Positions 1 to 9,398 of a stretch of DNA of 64,000 nt are shown here, piece after piece; the first letter of the stretch is position 1; each line of letters starts with the position of its first letter. Position numbers and translations under genes: made by a program. The stretch comes from Anderseniella sp963759095 (GTDB lineage Bacteria > Pseudomonadota > Alphaproteobacteria > Rhizobiales > Aestuariivirgaceae): NCBI GenBank assembly GCA_963759095.1, contig CAVWYF010000016.1, positions 124,001-188,000 on the forward strand. The letters are read 5' to 3'. A model generated the notes under the pieces. The model was not told the origin of the DNA and did no database searches. It worked only from the letters and a program-made list of their open reading frames with translations.

Positions 1-458
1 GAACATTCCTGAGGGCTCGGAAAATTGATGAACTGCCTCAACTCTTCAACGTGTTTGCGGGCAGCATGTCGCTTGTTGGGCCACGTCCCGAAGTCCCGGA
101 ATACATGGAATTTTACACCTGCGAACAGCGCTCAATCATCCTTTCCATGCGGCCGGGAATTACAGATTATGCCGCTGTCCTGTTTCGCGACGAAAACAAT
201 GTTCTCGATGGTGAGAGTGACCCGGTCAACGTCTACCGGTATCGGATTATGCCGATCAAGTTTGCCCTTTACAAGCGTTACAGTCGTGACATTGGTCTGT
301 TGACCGATCTACGTCTCATCTTTGTCACAGTTGCGTTTCTAATCTATCCCAACAGTTTTCGCTGGTTTGAAATCGGCCCGGATTTGCCGATCACTGTGCC
401 GCCGGACAAGGTTGCAGGACAGATACCCAAGGGTGAATCTCTTGAGCAGATCAGGTAA
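1..458 (+). CDS. Bacterial sugar transferase, C-terminal part (5' end outside window)
   Basis: The open frame runs in from the left edge (codons from base 3) and stops at TAA 456-458. It reads FLRARKIDELPQLFNVFAGSMS followed by LVGPRPE, the conserved core of polyprenyl-phosphate hexose-1-phosphate transferases (bacterial sugar transferase family). These membrane enzymes start exopolysaccharide or O-antigen repeat-unit synthesis by moving a sugar phosphate onto undecaprenyl phosphate. A hydrophobic stretch (LIFVTVAFLIYP) lies near residue 105 of the visible part. The substrate sugar cannot be told from this fragment. No partner genes are visible downstream, where an insertion sequence begins. 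Confidence 0.85.
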   Translation, partial: TFLRARKIDELPQLFNVFAGSMSLVGPRPEVPEYMEFYTCEQRSIILSMRPGITDYAAVLFRDENNVLDGESDPVNVYRYRIMPIKFALYKRYSRDIGLLTDLRLIFVTVAFLIYPNSFRWFEIGPDLPITVPPDKVAGQIPKGESLEQIR

Positions 459-705
459 GAAAGTGCGCGAGGTCACTTGGCCGGTCGGCTGACTCGTGTG
501 ATGGACTGAGTCCCGACCCTAATAGCTCTGAAACCAATATTGAGTCCCCCGTGAAGAATTTACAAGTCATTGAATTAGCGATGTAAACGAGGTGATTTGA
601 GTATTCGTTTTTGCAGGAAACCGGTTGTTTGGGTGGTATTTTCTTGCAATTTGATTTTGTGCTTTTGGTGTGATTCACTGGTCCAAATATTGATTTGGAG
701 GGGCC

Positions 706-2050
706 ATGAAGCCGTCAGAACCAGTCGATACCGGCCAGCACGACATGTTTCGTTCAAGGCTCGACCAGATCATTCACATGGGTCATGAAAAGGTGATGCT
801 GGCCAACCGGATCGACTGGCAATTCCTGTCAGACAAATGCGGTCGGAACTACACCGACAAGCCGGGTCATCCGGCTTTGTCCACGCGGCTGATGGCGGGG
901 CTTCATATCCTCAAGTACGCCGACAACCTGTCCGATGAAGAGCTTTGCGCGCGCTGGGTCGAGAACCCGTATTATCAGTATTTCTGCGGCGAGGAGTTCT
1001 TCCGCCATGAGCTGCCGTTCGAGCGCTCTTCGATGACAAGGTGGCGCCAGCGCATGGGCGAGGACAAGGTGGCTGCACTGCTGCAGGAGAGCCTGTCGGT
1101 GGCGGTCAGGCTTGGCGCGGCAAGACCGTCGGACTTCACCAGGGTGATTGTCGACACCACGGTTGCAGAAAAGAACGTCGCCTATCCCACCGATGCCAAA
1201 CTCATCAACAAGGCGCGCGTGCGTCTGGTCAAACAGGCCAGGGCAGCCGGCCTGACACTTCGCCAGTCCTATGTGCGGGTTGGCAAGAAGGCCCTGATCC
1301 AGCATCAGCGTTATGCCCATGCCAAACAGTTCAAGCGCGCCGGCAAGCAGTTGAAACGCTCAAGACCTGGCTTGGACGCACCATTCGCGACATTGAGCGC
1401 CAGATCAAAGGCAACGCCACGCTGGAGGACGCTTTCCGGGCCGAACTGTGGAAAGCGAACGCGTAAGAACCCAACGCCCGCGCGATGACATCCCGAAGAA
1501 GATCTATTCGCTGCACGCGCCGGAGGTCGAGTGCATCGGCAAGGGCAAGGCCCACAAGCCTTATGAGTTCGGCGTCAAGGTCTCCATCGCCACCACACTG
1601 AACCGGTGCAAGGGCGGCCAGTTCGCCGTTCATGCCAAGGCGCTGCCGGGTAAACCTTATGACGGCCACACGCTTCAAACCATCCTGCCCGGCATCGAGG
1701 AGTTCACCGGCGCAGCTCTCGAGCGCATTCTGGCAGATGCCGGATACAAGGGCCACAACGCCTGCCTCAAGCACAAGTTCAAGGTCTTCACCACAGGCCA
1801 GAAACGCCGCGTCACACCGGCCATCAAACGCCAGATGAAGCGCCGCGCCGCTGTCGAACCGGTCATCGGCCACATCAAGTCGGGCCACAGAATGAACCGC
1901 AATTACCTCGCCCACGTCCAGGGCGATGCCATCAACCCCATCCTCGCAGCCGCCGGATACAACTTCCGCCTCATCCTCAAGTGGATCAGGGTTCTTTGGC
2001 TTCAAATATGCTGGGCGCTGATAGTCAATCAATCAGCCAAAATCGGGTAG
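706..2050 (+). pseudogene. IS5-type transposase, broken by two frameshifts
   Basis: Three consecutive frames together encode one DDE transposase. The first, 706 to about 1350, carries VIVDTTVAEKN and PTDAKL. The second, about 1350 to 1466, reads KTWLGRTIRDIERQI. The third, about 1465 to 2050, carries KIYSLHAPEVECIGKGKAHK, ADAGYKGHN and EPVIGHIKSGHRMNRN. The expected acidic residues (Asp in VDTTV, Asp in ADAGYKG, Glu in EPVIGH) are all present. Each join steps back one base, which fits two single-base deletions. A purine-rich site (GGAGGGGCC) precedes the ATG. I found no convincing terminal inverted repeats. The gene cannot make an intact transposase as read. Confidence 0.85.
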
Positions 2051-2089
2051 TTCACAGTCGACTATTGAAACAGCAAATTGGCCATAAAG

Positions 2090-2266
2090 CTAGTCAACCT
2101 GATCATAATCGGACTCAGCGGCACGGGCTCGAACTGGAGGTACCAGCTCACTGAGCGTTTCGTCAAGTTCATCGATCGCCGGTTCGTTGCCAAGTTTATG
2201 AATAGTATTGAAAAAACGTATGAATTGTATTTCGCGCGGGTTTACTCGTTTGTTATCTGACACCAT
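2090..2266 (-). CDS. Small hypothetical protein (58 aa)
   Basis: The frame starts at ATG 2266 with a GGAG motif about 10 bases upstream and encodes a hydrophilic 58-residue protein (MVSDNKRVNPREIQF...SDYDQVD) with an acidic C-terminus and no membrane segment. The frame extends upstream to 2413, but that part is AT-rich and less protein-like. It lies between two dead insertion sequences, so it may itself be a remnant. I do not recognise the family. Confidence 0.3.
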   Translation of the reverse strand: MVSDNKRVNPREIQFIRFFNTIHKLGNEPAIDELDETLSELVPPVRARAAESDYDQVD

Positions 2267-2490
2267 TTTGGATACTCCATACGTAACACCAATGACCATT
2301 AGATTAATTTTGAATTTGAGCAGACGCAACCTTATACATATTGCGTTCGGTGTGTTTGTTACATTAGTCTTGTGAATAAGCCATAACGTTTCTGAAAATT
2401 TCCAGAACAGCACTTGTGCCGACCCTGAAACGTGAACATGGGGTCACGTAGAGCCGGCGCGCGAAGCCGAGGACAATGGAGTTACAGATC

Positions 2491-2898
2491 TCAGTCTTCA
2501 AGCAGACGCTGCTCATTGCATTTGTCTTTGGTTGCGGGCGTTCGATTTCGAATGGCGGTCAACATTGTCTTGGCTGTCTTGAATGTCACTCCCAAGACCT
2601 TGCCGACCTGGTTGGCATTGATTTGATGTTTACGGTCACTACATAGCACCATGGCCTGTAGCCATTTGTACATTGGCACTTTACTATGCTCGAACATCGT
2701 GCCGACCTTGACGGTGAACGGTTTCCGACAGTTATAGCATTTATAGGTTCGCGCCCGAGTGCTCTGGCCCTGCAATCGTCCTATCTGATCCGCACCGCCA
2801 CAGCGAGGGCAAACCGGACCATCGGGCCAAATGCGCTGTTCGATGAATTCATAAGCAGCATCTTCGTCCCAAAATTTCTTTGTTCCATCTCCACGCAT
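2491..2898 (-). pseudogene. IS1595-family transposase fragment (N-terminal zinc ribbon only)
   Basis: The 135-residue product has the IS1595/ISXO2 N-terminus: FWDEDAAYEFIEQ, a zinc ribbon with CPRCGG near residue 34 and CYNC near residue 54, then FTVKVGTMFEHSKVP and a helix-turn-helix-like NQVGKVLGVTFKTA. Full transposases of this family are around 300 residues with a DDE-like catalytic domain after this point. That domain is absent here, because the frame stops just after TMLTAIRNRTPA. It is therefore a truncated, inactive copy. Confidence 0.75.
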
Positions 2899-3071
2899 AA
2901 TATCTAATTCCCAAACTCAAATTTGTCCATCTTCACTGGTTTGGGCCCCCAAAATCAAAGCTGCTGTTTCTCGAAGATTAACTTTCTCTGTTTTATATTT
3001 GAATTGACAAATATCAATCTTCCACCAACGAACCCTCATGTATAGATGGTTCATGTTCATGCATGCATCTG

Positions 3072-3518
3072 TTAATCCTTGCTATGCTTACTTGCTAAGG
3101 TTAATGGCCGACCTGCTCTTCGTTCACATTGCCGGACTTCTAATTTTTCCGGCGACCAGAATGCTGGATAAGATTGTTTTGGCCGGACCTGGTGACTGCG
3201 GTGTAATCCGAAAGCCCAGCTTTGCATTGGAACCTTTTTCGCGCCGAAAGCACCGTCCTCAGATTTCAATTGCGCCATCTTTTTTGGGGTATCGACGGAA
3301 CTGCCCTGACTACCGTTTTCGCTGAAATCAACTGATGTAAAATTCAACTCAACGCCGCAGAACGGAGTTGCCACAGCGCTTTGAGAGATGAGTAAGGGCA
3401 ACAACATCGCCACTACGACGAACAGCCGCCTGGGCCATTGCCAAGCGAGTGATGTCGAAACACCCCGTTTAGCATATGACTGTACCGCATCGGATAACGC
3501 CACCTCCGTCAGCCGCAA
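3072..3518 (-). CDS. Hypothetical exported protein
   Basis: The 148-residue frame has an internal signal-peptide-like segment (RRLFVVVAMLLPLLISQSAVA, residues about 30-50) ending in a plausible Ala-x-Ala site, followed by TPFCGVELNFTSVDF. The first 28 residues before the hydrophobic core may not be translated. I do not recognise a family. It sits in a stretch of dead mobile elements, so it could be a decayed gene. The C-terminal third (after HRSHQ) looks arbitrary and may be out of frame. Confidence 0.3.
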   Translation of the reverse strand: MRLTEVALSDAVQSYAKRGVSTSLAWQWPRRLFVVVAMLLPLLISQSAVATPFCGVELNFTSVDFSENGSQGSSVDTPKKMAQLKSEDGAFGAKKVPMQSWAFGLHRSHQVRPKQSYPAFWSPEKLEVRQCERRAGRPLTLASKHSKD

Positions 3519-3892
3519 TTAAACCGGCCGAGTTATTGGTTGCCGCCCTCGGGTTTACTCTTGAGTAGGCACAATGTTGTCAGCGAGGTGTTCAATATAT
3601 AATGTGACATTTAGTAGCTATGTCTATGCAGCCAAAATTAGAAATGCTGTAGGAACCATCCCAGTACGGATCCCGGGTTCATCAAACTGTAGTCGAATTG
3701 ATAACTTCTAGGGCTTCCGTTTTCTCTTTGCTTTGGGAGATTTATTGACCACCGGCTTGATGAGAATCCGCATGGCCTTGCCCTTTGGGAGATCGAACTC
3801 GAAAGAAGTGCTTTTGATGCGAACGGTCCGGGGCGGCGAAGTTCAACAGGCACTCGAGGTCTATACAAACAGTTGCCCATCAGTCGTAAGCG
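3519..3892. other. Stretch without a confident gene
   Basis: This 374-base stretch ends at the IS6 element. On the minus strand about 3712-3835 one frame reads TVRIKSTSFEFDLPKGKAM followed by a Lys-rich tail and a stop, which looks like the tail of a lost gene. It has no credible start, so it is not called as a CDS. Confidence 0.3.
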
Positions 3893-4698
3893 GGCATTGA
3901 CAACTTAACCTACTATGCGCGCGATTGTGTCAGTTGTCATAAGCATCTATGCAGCCCTGAGGACATCATGCCATACCGTTGCTGCATCATCGCGAATTTC
4001 TCGCAGTGTTTTTCGGGAAATAATATGGCGTTGAAAGTTGAACAGATTGTAGATGAAGGAATGAACTGAGAGAAAGCGTTGCGCAGGACCGGCTGACTTG
4101 AACCGTTGCATTTTGCGTTCCCGTCGTCGAACAGGCTGATGTGAGTTCTCAGCCCGATTGTTCTTTCTGCCACCAAAATCATGGCGCCTGGATAATCCCA
4201 GTCCTCTCAATGCAGCGCCATGAGAAGGGAGTTTGTCGGTTACAATGACGGATGGCCGAAAACCCTGTTTCTTTAGCAATTTTCGCATCAATTTGAGCGC
4301 AGCCGTCTTGTTCCGGCGTGGCTGGGTCAGGACTTCCAGAATCTCGCCTTCATCATCAACAGCGCGCCAAAGATGCATCCGCTTGCCGTTGATCGATACA
4401 AACACCTCATCGAGATGCTACCTGGAGGTGGAACGCGGTCATATGCGATCAATCCTTCGTGCATATTGTTTCGCGAACTTCAGAACCCAATACCGGATGC
4501 TTTCACAGGAAACGTCCAGCCCACGTTCTGTCAGCAGATCTTCCACATCACGAAAGCTCAATGAGAAACGAAAGTACAGCCAAACCGCATGTTGTATAAT
4601 CTCTGCCGGAAATCGATGTCGCTTATAGGAAATCTGCGCCATGCAATCACGCTAGCGTCTCTGGTAAACCCAATCCAGCGGGTTAACTTGTCAATGCC
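3893..4698 (-). mobile_element. IS6-family insertion sequence, copy 1 (degenerate)
   Basis: The ends are 17-base inverted repeats: GGCATTGACAACTTAAC at 3893-3909 and its near-perfect complement GTTAACTTGTCAATGCC at 4682-4698 (16 of 17 match). Length is 806 bases, typical for IS6/IS26-like elements. The ends are the same as those of the copy at 8330-9134, and both transposases read on the minus strand. The flanking 8-base sequences (CGTAAGCG and TTCTGCAT) do not match, so no target duplication remains. Confidence 0.85.
3947..4642 (-). pseudogene. IS6-family transposase with two in-frame stop codons
   Basis: The reading frame spans 231 codons, the same length as the intact relative at 8384-9079. 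It is interrupted by a TGA at 4439-4441 (where the relative has Arg) and a TAG about 18 bases further on (where the relative has Trp in WHLDEVFV). The rest is well conserved: KRHRFPAEIIQHAVWLYFRF, DEVFVSINGK, IVTDKLPSHGAA, NNRAENSHQPVRRRE. The catalytic Asp, Asp and Glu positions are present. The copy is inactive through point mutation, not frameshift. Confidence 0.85.
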
Positions 4699-4972
4699 TT
4701 CTGCATCCCACGACAGTACCGGAATGAAGGCAACCGGTCACTTAGTTACTGTGACAGTTCCAACTGAATAGCTCTTGGTTTTCGGATGGGGTCTGTAGTT
4801 GGGAGTTTTGGAGCACAGTGCATCATGGAAATGGACAAGCACTCCGCATAAGATCAGAATCACCCTAGACTTAAACTCAATAAAACGGCACTATATCAAG
4901 TCACAGGGCTGAAGATTTTTGTTGACAGGCGAGACCCCAGAAAAATGAGGCGGAATCGTTAGGGGTGTTATA

Positions 4973-6379
4973 GTGAGTTGCATGACAGTGTGTTACATTG
5001 AGCGGTCAGCGCTAAGACAGCAAGCTGGCTGGCTTGTCGTCTTTTGCATGGCTGTTACAACAGTGCTTCTCCAGCCCACGGTGGCAAGTGCCGAAACGAT
5101 CGCGTCCGCGTTGTCGAAGGCTTATGTCGGAAATCCGCAATTGAAAGCTGAACAGTCTCGCCAGCGCGCGACTGATGAGCAGGTGCCCCAGGCGAAGTCC
5201 GGATGGCGGCCGACCGTGACGGCCAATGCGGAAGTTTCAAAGGTTTATCAAGACAATTCTGCCAGCGGCAAAACCGATTTTTTGTCCCGTAACTTCCAGA
5301 TCAACTTGACGCAACCGGTGTTTGACGGATTTCGTACAGAAAACGCGTTGCGGGAAGCAGAAGCCACCGTGCTGGCCGGAAACCAGAATTTACTGGCGGT
5401 AGAGCAAGAGGTCCTGCTTGATGGTGCAACCGCCTACATGAATGTCATCCGTGACCGCGAGATCGTCAATTACCGTCGCACGTCGGTAAACAATTTCGGT
5501 GAACTGCTGCGTGCTACCAGAGCACGTTTCGACGTTGGCGAGGTTACCCGTACCGATGTTTCCCAGTCGCGCGCGCGGGCATCCGAGGCAAGGTCGGACC
5601 TGGCCGTCGCGATCGGCAATCTGCAGACATCGGTGGCAAACTACATCCGGATCATTGGTGACAAGCCTGGTCGGCTCAGGTTCCCGCGACTGTCGCCAAG
5701 GGTGCCGAAAACCTTGCGTGCGGCAATTAACATATCTGGTGAAACAAACCCGCAGATACTGGCTGCAGCCTTCAATGAGGAAGTTGCTGCGGCGAATATA
5801 GGCGTGCGCCGGTCGGATTTGCTGCCAAAGCTGAATTTTGAAGCTCAATATCTTGTGGCAGGTAATCCTTCAGGCGTCGTCGGTCGAACCGAAGAAGGAC
5901 GGATTCTGGGCACACTCGCAGTGCCGATCTATCAGTCGGGTTCGGTTTATTCACGAATCCGCGAGGCCAAGCACACTGCCAGTCAACGCAAGCTTGAGGT
6001 TCTGGATGCTCACCGCCAGGTTCGTGAACAGGTTGTCAGTGCGTGGCACCTGTTGAAGGCTGCAACGGCCACAATATCCGCTGCCAATGATGCGGTAGCC
6101 GCCAATCAGGTAGCACTTGATGGTGTGCGCGAGGAAGCCGAGGTTGGAACCAGAACAACCCTTGACGTGCTGAATGCGCAAAACGAATTGGTGAATGCCG
6201 AGGTTGCACTGGCAAATGCACGGCGGGACCGGATTGTAGCCGGTTACCAGCTTGTCGCGGCGATCGGGCACATGACGGCTGCCGATCTTAGGCTGTCGGT
6301 CAATATTTATGACCCCCGCAGCAATCTCGAAGAGGTTCGTGACAAGGCATTCGGCGCACGGATCAATACGGCCGAGTAG
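4973..6379 (+). CDS. TolC-family outer membrane efflux/secretion protein
   Basis: The 468-residue product has an N-terminal signal peptide (WLVVFCMAVTTVLLQ...ASAE, residues about 20-40) followed by two outer-membrane-factor repeats: TIASALSKAYVGNPQLKAEQ at the start, and repeated long helices with GVREEAEVGTRTTLDVLNAQ near residue 385, a TolC hallmark. Such proteins trimerise into an outer-membrane channel and periplasmic tunnel that works with RND pumps or type I secretion systems. No partner pump or ABC/HlyD genes are adjacent. A GTG start at 4973 follows an AGGGGTG site, and ATG 4982 is an alternative. The gene is intact and flanked by insertion sequences, with IS6 copies of one type on both sides. 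Confidence 0.9.
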   Translation: MSCMTVCYIERSALRQQAGWLVVFCMAVTTVLLQPTVASAETIASALSKAYVGNPQLKAEQSRQRATDEQVPQAKSGWRPTVTANAEVSKVYQDNSASGKTDFLSRNFQINLTQPVFDGFRTENALREAEATVLAGNQNLLAVEQEVLLDGATAYMNVIRDREIVNYRRTSVNNFGELLRATRARFDVGEVTRTDVSQSRARASEARSDLAVAIGNLQTSVANYIRIIGDKPGRLRFPRLSPRVPKTLRAAINISGETNPQILAAAFNEEVAAANIGVRRSDLLPKLNFEAQYLVAGNPSGVVGRTEEGRILGTLAVPIYQSGSVYSRIREAKHTASQRKLEVLDAHRQVREQVVSAWHLLKAATATISAANDAVAANQVALDGVREEAEVGTRTTLDVLNAQNELVNAEVALANARRDRIVAGYQLVAAIGHMTAADLRLSVNIYDPRSNLEEVRDKAFGARINTAE

Positions 6380-6408
6380 CTTATGATCTGTCAAAAAACA
6401 GACAGGGG

Positions 6409-7226
6409 GGCACTGTCAGAAGAAACCGGATTGAAGCGGGCAGGGCAGGCGCCTAACCTCTGTGGATGACAAAACGCAATCCCTTTCGCTATTTCAAAAC
6501 ATCTTCTGAGATCATTCGCCTTACGGTAATGATGTATATCCGCTTTCCACTTTCGCTTCGCAATGTCGAGGACCTGCTGCACGAGCGCGGGATCGACGTG
6601 AGCCATGAAACTGTTCGGTATTGGTGGAACAGATATGGTCCGCTATTCGCTGCCGAGATCCGAAAGAAACGCGTCCGACAAGTGCGGGCCTACTCCAATT
6701 GGCAATGGCATCTGGACGAAGTCTTCGTAAGAATTAACGGCCAGACGCACTACATTTGGCGCGCTGTGGATCACGAAGGCGAAGTACTGGAAACTTATGT
6801 CACGAAGCGCCGAGATCGCAAGGCAGCGTTAAGATTCCTCAGGAAAGCGATGAAATGGCATGGTCGACCGTATGTAATTGTGACGGATAAACTCCGCTCC
6901 TATGGTGCTGCCATGAAAGCCATTGGCAACGCCGACAGACAGGAAACGGGTCGCTGGTTAAACAACAGGGTAGAGAATTCTCACCAACCGTTTCGACGAC
7001 GAGAACGGTCCATGCTTCGTTTCAGGTGCATGCGAAGTTTGCAGAAATTTGCTGCCGCACACTCCGCTATATACAATCATTTCAATCAGGAACGTCACCT
7101 ATACCGCCGAGCCAATTTCAAACTAAACCGCGCCGCTGCTCTTGCCGAGTGGCGGCAGATTTGCGCAGTGTAGGTTTCGCAGGAAGAAGATTAGTCGCGA
7201 CCGTGGCGAGTTACTCTGACAGTGCC
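6409..7226 (+). mobile_element. IS6-family insertion sequence, second type
   Basis: The ends are a perfect 12-base inverted repeat, GGCACTGTCAGA at 6409-6420 and TCTGACAGTGCC at 7215-7226, giving an 818-base element around one transposase gene. The repeat sequence and protein differ from the other two IS6 elements, so this is a separate subtype. Its right end lies directly against a truncated IS66 tnpB. The 8-base flanks differ (GACAGGGG and CGCAGCAC), so no target duplication is visible. Confidence 0.85.
6466..7173 (+). CDS. IS6-family transposase
   Basis: This is an intact 235-residue DDE transposase. Landmarks in order are LTVMMYIRFPLSLRNVEDLL, GIDVSHETVRYWWNRYGP (helix-turn-helix region), WHLDEVFVRINGQTHYIWRA (first catalytic Asp), IVTDKLRSYGAAM (second Asp) and NNRVENSHQPFRRRERSM (catalytic Glu). 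It is full length for the family and fills the element between its inverted repeats. It is probably still functional, since no frame damage is visible. Confidence 0.9.
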   Translation: MTKRNPFRYFKTSSEIIRLTVMMYIRFPLSLRNVEDLLHERGIDVSHETVRYWWNRYGPLFAAEIRKKRVRQVRAYSNWQWHLDEVFVRINGQTHYIWRAVDHEGEVLETYVTKRRDRKAALRFLRKAMKWHGRPYVIVTDKLRSYGAAMKAIGNADRQETGRWLNNRVENSHQPFRRRERSMLRFRCMRSLQKFAAAHSAIYNHFNQERHLYRRANFKLNRAAALAEWRQICAV

Positions 7227-7330
7227 CGCAGCACAGCCTCGACCAACATGGCCAGACCGTCCATCCCCTTGCGCATGTCAGTGACGCCTGCAGCAATATG
7301 CACTTTGACCCCGGCTGGAAGCATCATCAT
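7227..7330 (-). pseudogene. IS66 tnpB, N-terminal fragment
   Basis: Starting at 7330 the frame reads MMMLPAGVKVHIAAGVTDMR followed by KGMDGLAMLVEAVLR, the conserved start of IS66 TnpB (Orf2). It ends after about 35 codons where the IS6 element begins. The normal protein is about 115 residues. Confidence 0.8.
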
Positions 7331-7992
7331 AACGCCGGTCCTTCCAGAAGCGCGATCATCGCGCCTACCGTCTCGGCTTCCACGTCGCGGGCAAAGCGCA
7401 CACGCCGTCCTCCAACCAGCTCTACCTCAATCTCCTGAGGCGATCGTTCGACGATGATTGGCCCGGCGACCTGCGCGCGCTCAGGCACAGAGTGTGCGCC
7501 AGTCCGATCAGGACCGTCACTCACGGTCACCGGCAGGAAAACCGGCTCGGATGGAGGTGGGGCGAACTCCCGCTTCCACCGGAACAGCAGCGGTGTGTCA
7601 ATCCCGTAACGACGGGCAATACCCGATACCGAAGCACCGGGAGCCATTGCCTCTGCGACGATCCGCTTCTTGTCCGCCATCCTGAAGTTCCGGCGTCCCT
7701 CCGGCATCGATTTTACCGACGGAACATAGCCCGTCGAAGCCGAGGCAATTTCCTTATCAGACATATGGCTAGCCATATGTTTAAGGCCCCCACCGCGTCG
7801 GTAAAGCAGCTTACCCTGGACAACTGCAGTCTCGATCTTGAACTTTGCCCGCCAGTTACCGAACCGCTTCAGCGGAAGACCGTGCGCTTCGCAATATTCC
7901 CGCTGATTCAAAGTGCTGCGTTCCCACCCCTCATGATGGGACCGCCAGAAACTCTCAAGTTCCGCCCGCTTCTCGTTACTCAACCTGGCCAT
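7327..7992 (-). CDS. tnpA: IS66-family accessory protein TnpA
   Basis: The 221-residue protein begins MARLSNEKRAELESFWRSHH, continues with LNQREYCEAHGLPLKRFGNWR and has a second helix-turn-helix region (KRIVAEAMAPGASVSGIARR, about residues 108-127), both typical of IS66 Orf1/TnpA. Its stop overlaps the tnpB start (ATGA at 7327-7330), showing the original IS66 operon. The role in transposition is accessory and not well defined. It is longer than many TnpA proteins because it combines an N-terminal extension with the usual TnpA domain. Confidence 0.85.
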   Translation of the reverse strand: MARLSNEKRAELESFWRSHHEGWERSTLNQREYCEAHGLPLKRFGNWRAKFKIETAVVQGKLLYRRGGGLKHMASHMSDKEIASASTGYVPSVKSMPEGRRNFRMADKKRIVAEAMAPGASVSGIARRYGIDTPLLFRWKREFAPPPSEPVFLPVTVSDGPDRTGAHSVPERAQVAGPIIVERSPQEIEVELVGGRRVRFARDVEAETVGAMIALLEGPAL

Positions 7993-8098
7993 GACGCTGT
8001 TCTCCTGCGCAAATTACACTGCGCATTAGAGATCAGCCAAACCATATCCGGAAACAACCGTGCAACGCCCGCACGCTTACCTTGGTTTCCCTGATAGC

Positions 8099-8328
8099 TG
8101 AATTTCTTTCCCTGTTAGGCTGCAAATTTTCCCTGTTCCCAGTTCTAGGGAAAATGGTTCCTAAGCCTCTGTCTTTGCTTGGTATTTTTAACTTACAGAT
8201 AGTCAAAACTCCTCCAGTTTCGCGATTTTCCCTGTATTTTCCCGTATATCAGGGAAAATGACACCAGAGACTGGTTTGCGCCAGACTGCACACACCACCA
8301 CCCTTATTTGTCTCAGTCTGTGTAATTT
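8099..8328. repeat. TTCCCTG/CAGGGAA-rich repeat, copy 1
   Basis: This non-coding stretch contains several TTCCCTG or CAGGGAA heptamers (for example TTTCCCTGTATTTTCCCG and ATATCAGGGAAAATG) and matches 21509-21735 along its length, including CACCAGAGACTGGTT, CAGACTGCA and CACCACCACCCT. It is bounded by the IS66 end on one side and an IS6 end on the other. Function unknown. Confidence 0.75.
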
Positions 8329-8329
8329 G

Positions 8330-9134
8330 GGCATTGACAACTTAACACAGCATGAGTGCGGGAATGTCACACGCTACGAGTCTCTACGCAGCCTTGACCA
8401 CATCACGCCATTCCGCTGCTGCAGCATCGCGAAACTGACGGAGTGTACTTCGTGAGATCAGATGGCGTTGGATGTTGAAGAGATTGTAGATGGAGGAGTG
8501 AACTGAAAGGAACTGTTGTGCTGACCCGGCTGATTTAAACTGCTGCATCTTGCGTTCTCGTCTCCGAACAGGTTGATGTGAATTTTCAGCCCGGTTGTTC
8601 ATTCTGCCACCAAAATCATGAAATCTGCAGAGCCCAAGATCCCGCAGTGCCGCGGCGTATGACGGCAGTTTGTCAGTAACGATTGTGCAGGGAAGCATGC
8701 CTTGTTTCTTCAGCAATTTGCGTATCAATTTCAGCGCGGCCTTCTTGTTCCGGCGTGATTGAACCAGAACTTCCAGAACCTCGCCTTCATCGTCTACAGC
8801 ACGCCACAAATACAACCGCTTGCCGTTGATCGACACAAACACCTCATCTAGATGCCACCGGCAATTTGGGTGTGGTCTTCTGCGATCAATCCTTTTCGCA
8901 TATTGCTTCCCGAATTTCAGAACCCAATAGCGAATGCTTTCGTAGGAAACATCCAGTCCACGTTCTGCCAGAAGGTCTTCGACATCACGAAAGCTCAATG
9001 TGAAACGAAAATACAGCCAGACCGCATGTTGGATAATCTCTGGTGGAAATCGGTGTCGTTTGTAGGAAATTTTTGTCATCCAACGACGCTAACGTCATTG
9101 GCAACCCGATCCAGCGAGTTAACTTGTCAATGCC
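8330..9134 (-). mobile_element. IS6-family insertion sequence, copy 2 (intact)
   Basis: Bounded by GGCATTGACAACTTAAC (8330-8346) and GTTAACTTGTCAATGCC (9118-9134), 805 bases long. It is the intact sister of the element at 3893-4698, in the same orientation. No matching 8-base flanks are seen (GTAATTTG and GTGCCTGA). Confidence 0.88.
8384..9079 (-). CDS. IS6-family transposase
   Basis: This is an intact 231-residue transposase: KRHRFPPEIIQHAVWLYFRF at the N-terminus, SYESIRYWVLKFGKQYAKR (DNA-binding region), WHLDEVFVSINGKRLYLWRA with the first catalytic Asp, IVTDKLPSYAAAL with the second, and NNRAENSHQPVRRRERKM with the Glu. It shows clear similarity to the dead copy at 3947-4642 but with many substitutions, so the two copies did not arise from one recent event. 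Confidence 0.9.
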   Translation of the reverse strand: MTKISYKRHRFPPEIIQHAVWLYFRFTLSFRDVEDLLAERGLDVSYESIRYWVLKFGKQYAKRIDRRRPHPNCRWHLDEVFVSINGKRLYLWRAVDDEGEVLEVLVQSRRNKKAALKLIRKLLKKQGMLPCTIVTDKLPSYAAALRDLGLCRFHDFGGRMNNRAENSHQPVRRRERKMQQFKSAGSAQQFLSVHSSIYNLFNIQRHLISRSTLRQFRDAAAAEWRDVVKAA

Positions 9135-9398
9135 GTGCCTGACCCCAATTCGCGGATTGACCGTACGCTGAGGGTCGATGGTACGCCACGTTCGCACGGT
9201 TGCGCACGGTTGCGCCACGGGAATTCACGGACTTTGTTCGATGCGGTTTCGGTCGGCACCCGTGTCTATGTTTACGACCGCATCGGTTGGCGGGCCCCAT
9301 CATGGAGCAGCAGTCCCGAACGAGCTCAACCGGGGTGAGGCGGTAGGCCTAAACAGGAGTGAATAAGTGAGACGGGAAGAAATGGCCGACAATGACAT

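Larger units (their letters stand above)
7227..8080 (-). mobile_element. IS66-family element, truncated
   Basis: The outer end is preserved at 8080: read on the minus strand it begins GTAAGCGTGCGGGCG, the typical IS66 terminal repeat. It carries tnpA and the first codons of tnpB and is then cut off exactly at 7226/7227 by the right end of the IS6 element. tnpC (the transposase) and the other end are missing from the window, so the element cannot move by itself. Confidence 0.75.

Noticed and set aside
6387..6404. Small hairpin after tolC (CTGTC...GACAG) as terminator
   Set aside because: The five-base stem has a weak A-loop and no T-tract. It is too short to call.
3885..9142. Target-site duplications around the IS6 elements
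   Set aside because: The 8-base flanks of all three elements differ, so no duplication can be claimed.
9190..9225. Short direct repeat GCACGGTTGC
   Set aside because: Only two adjacent copies of about ten bases occur. No array or associated feature was found.
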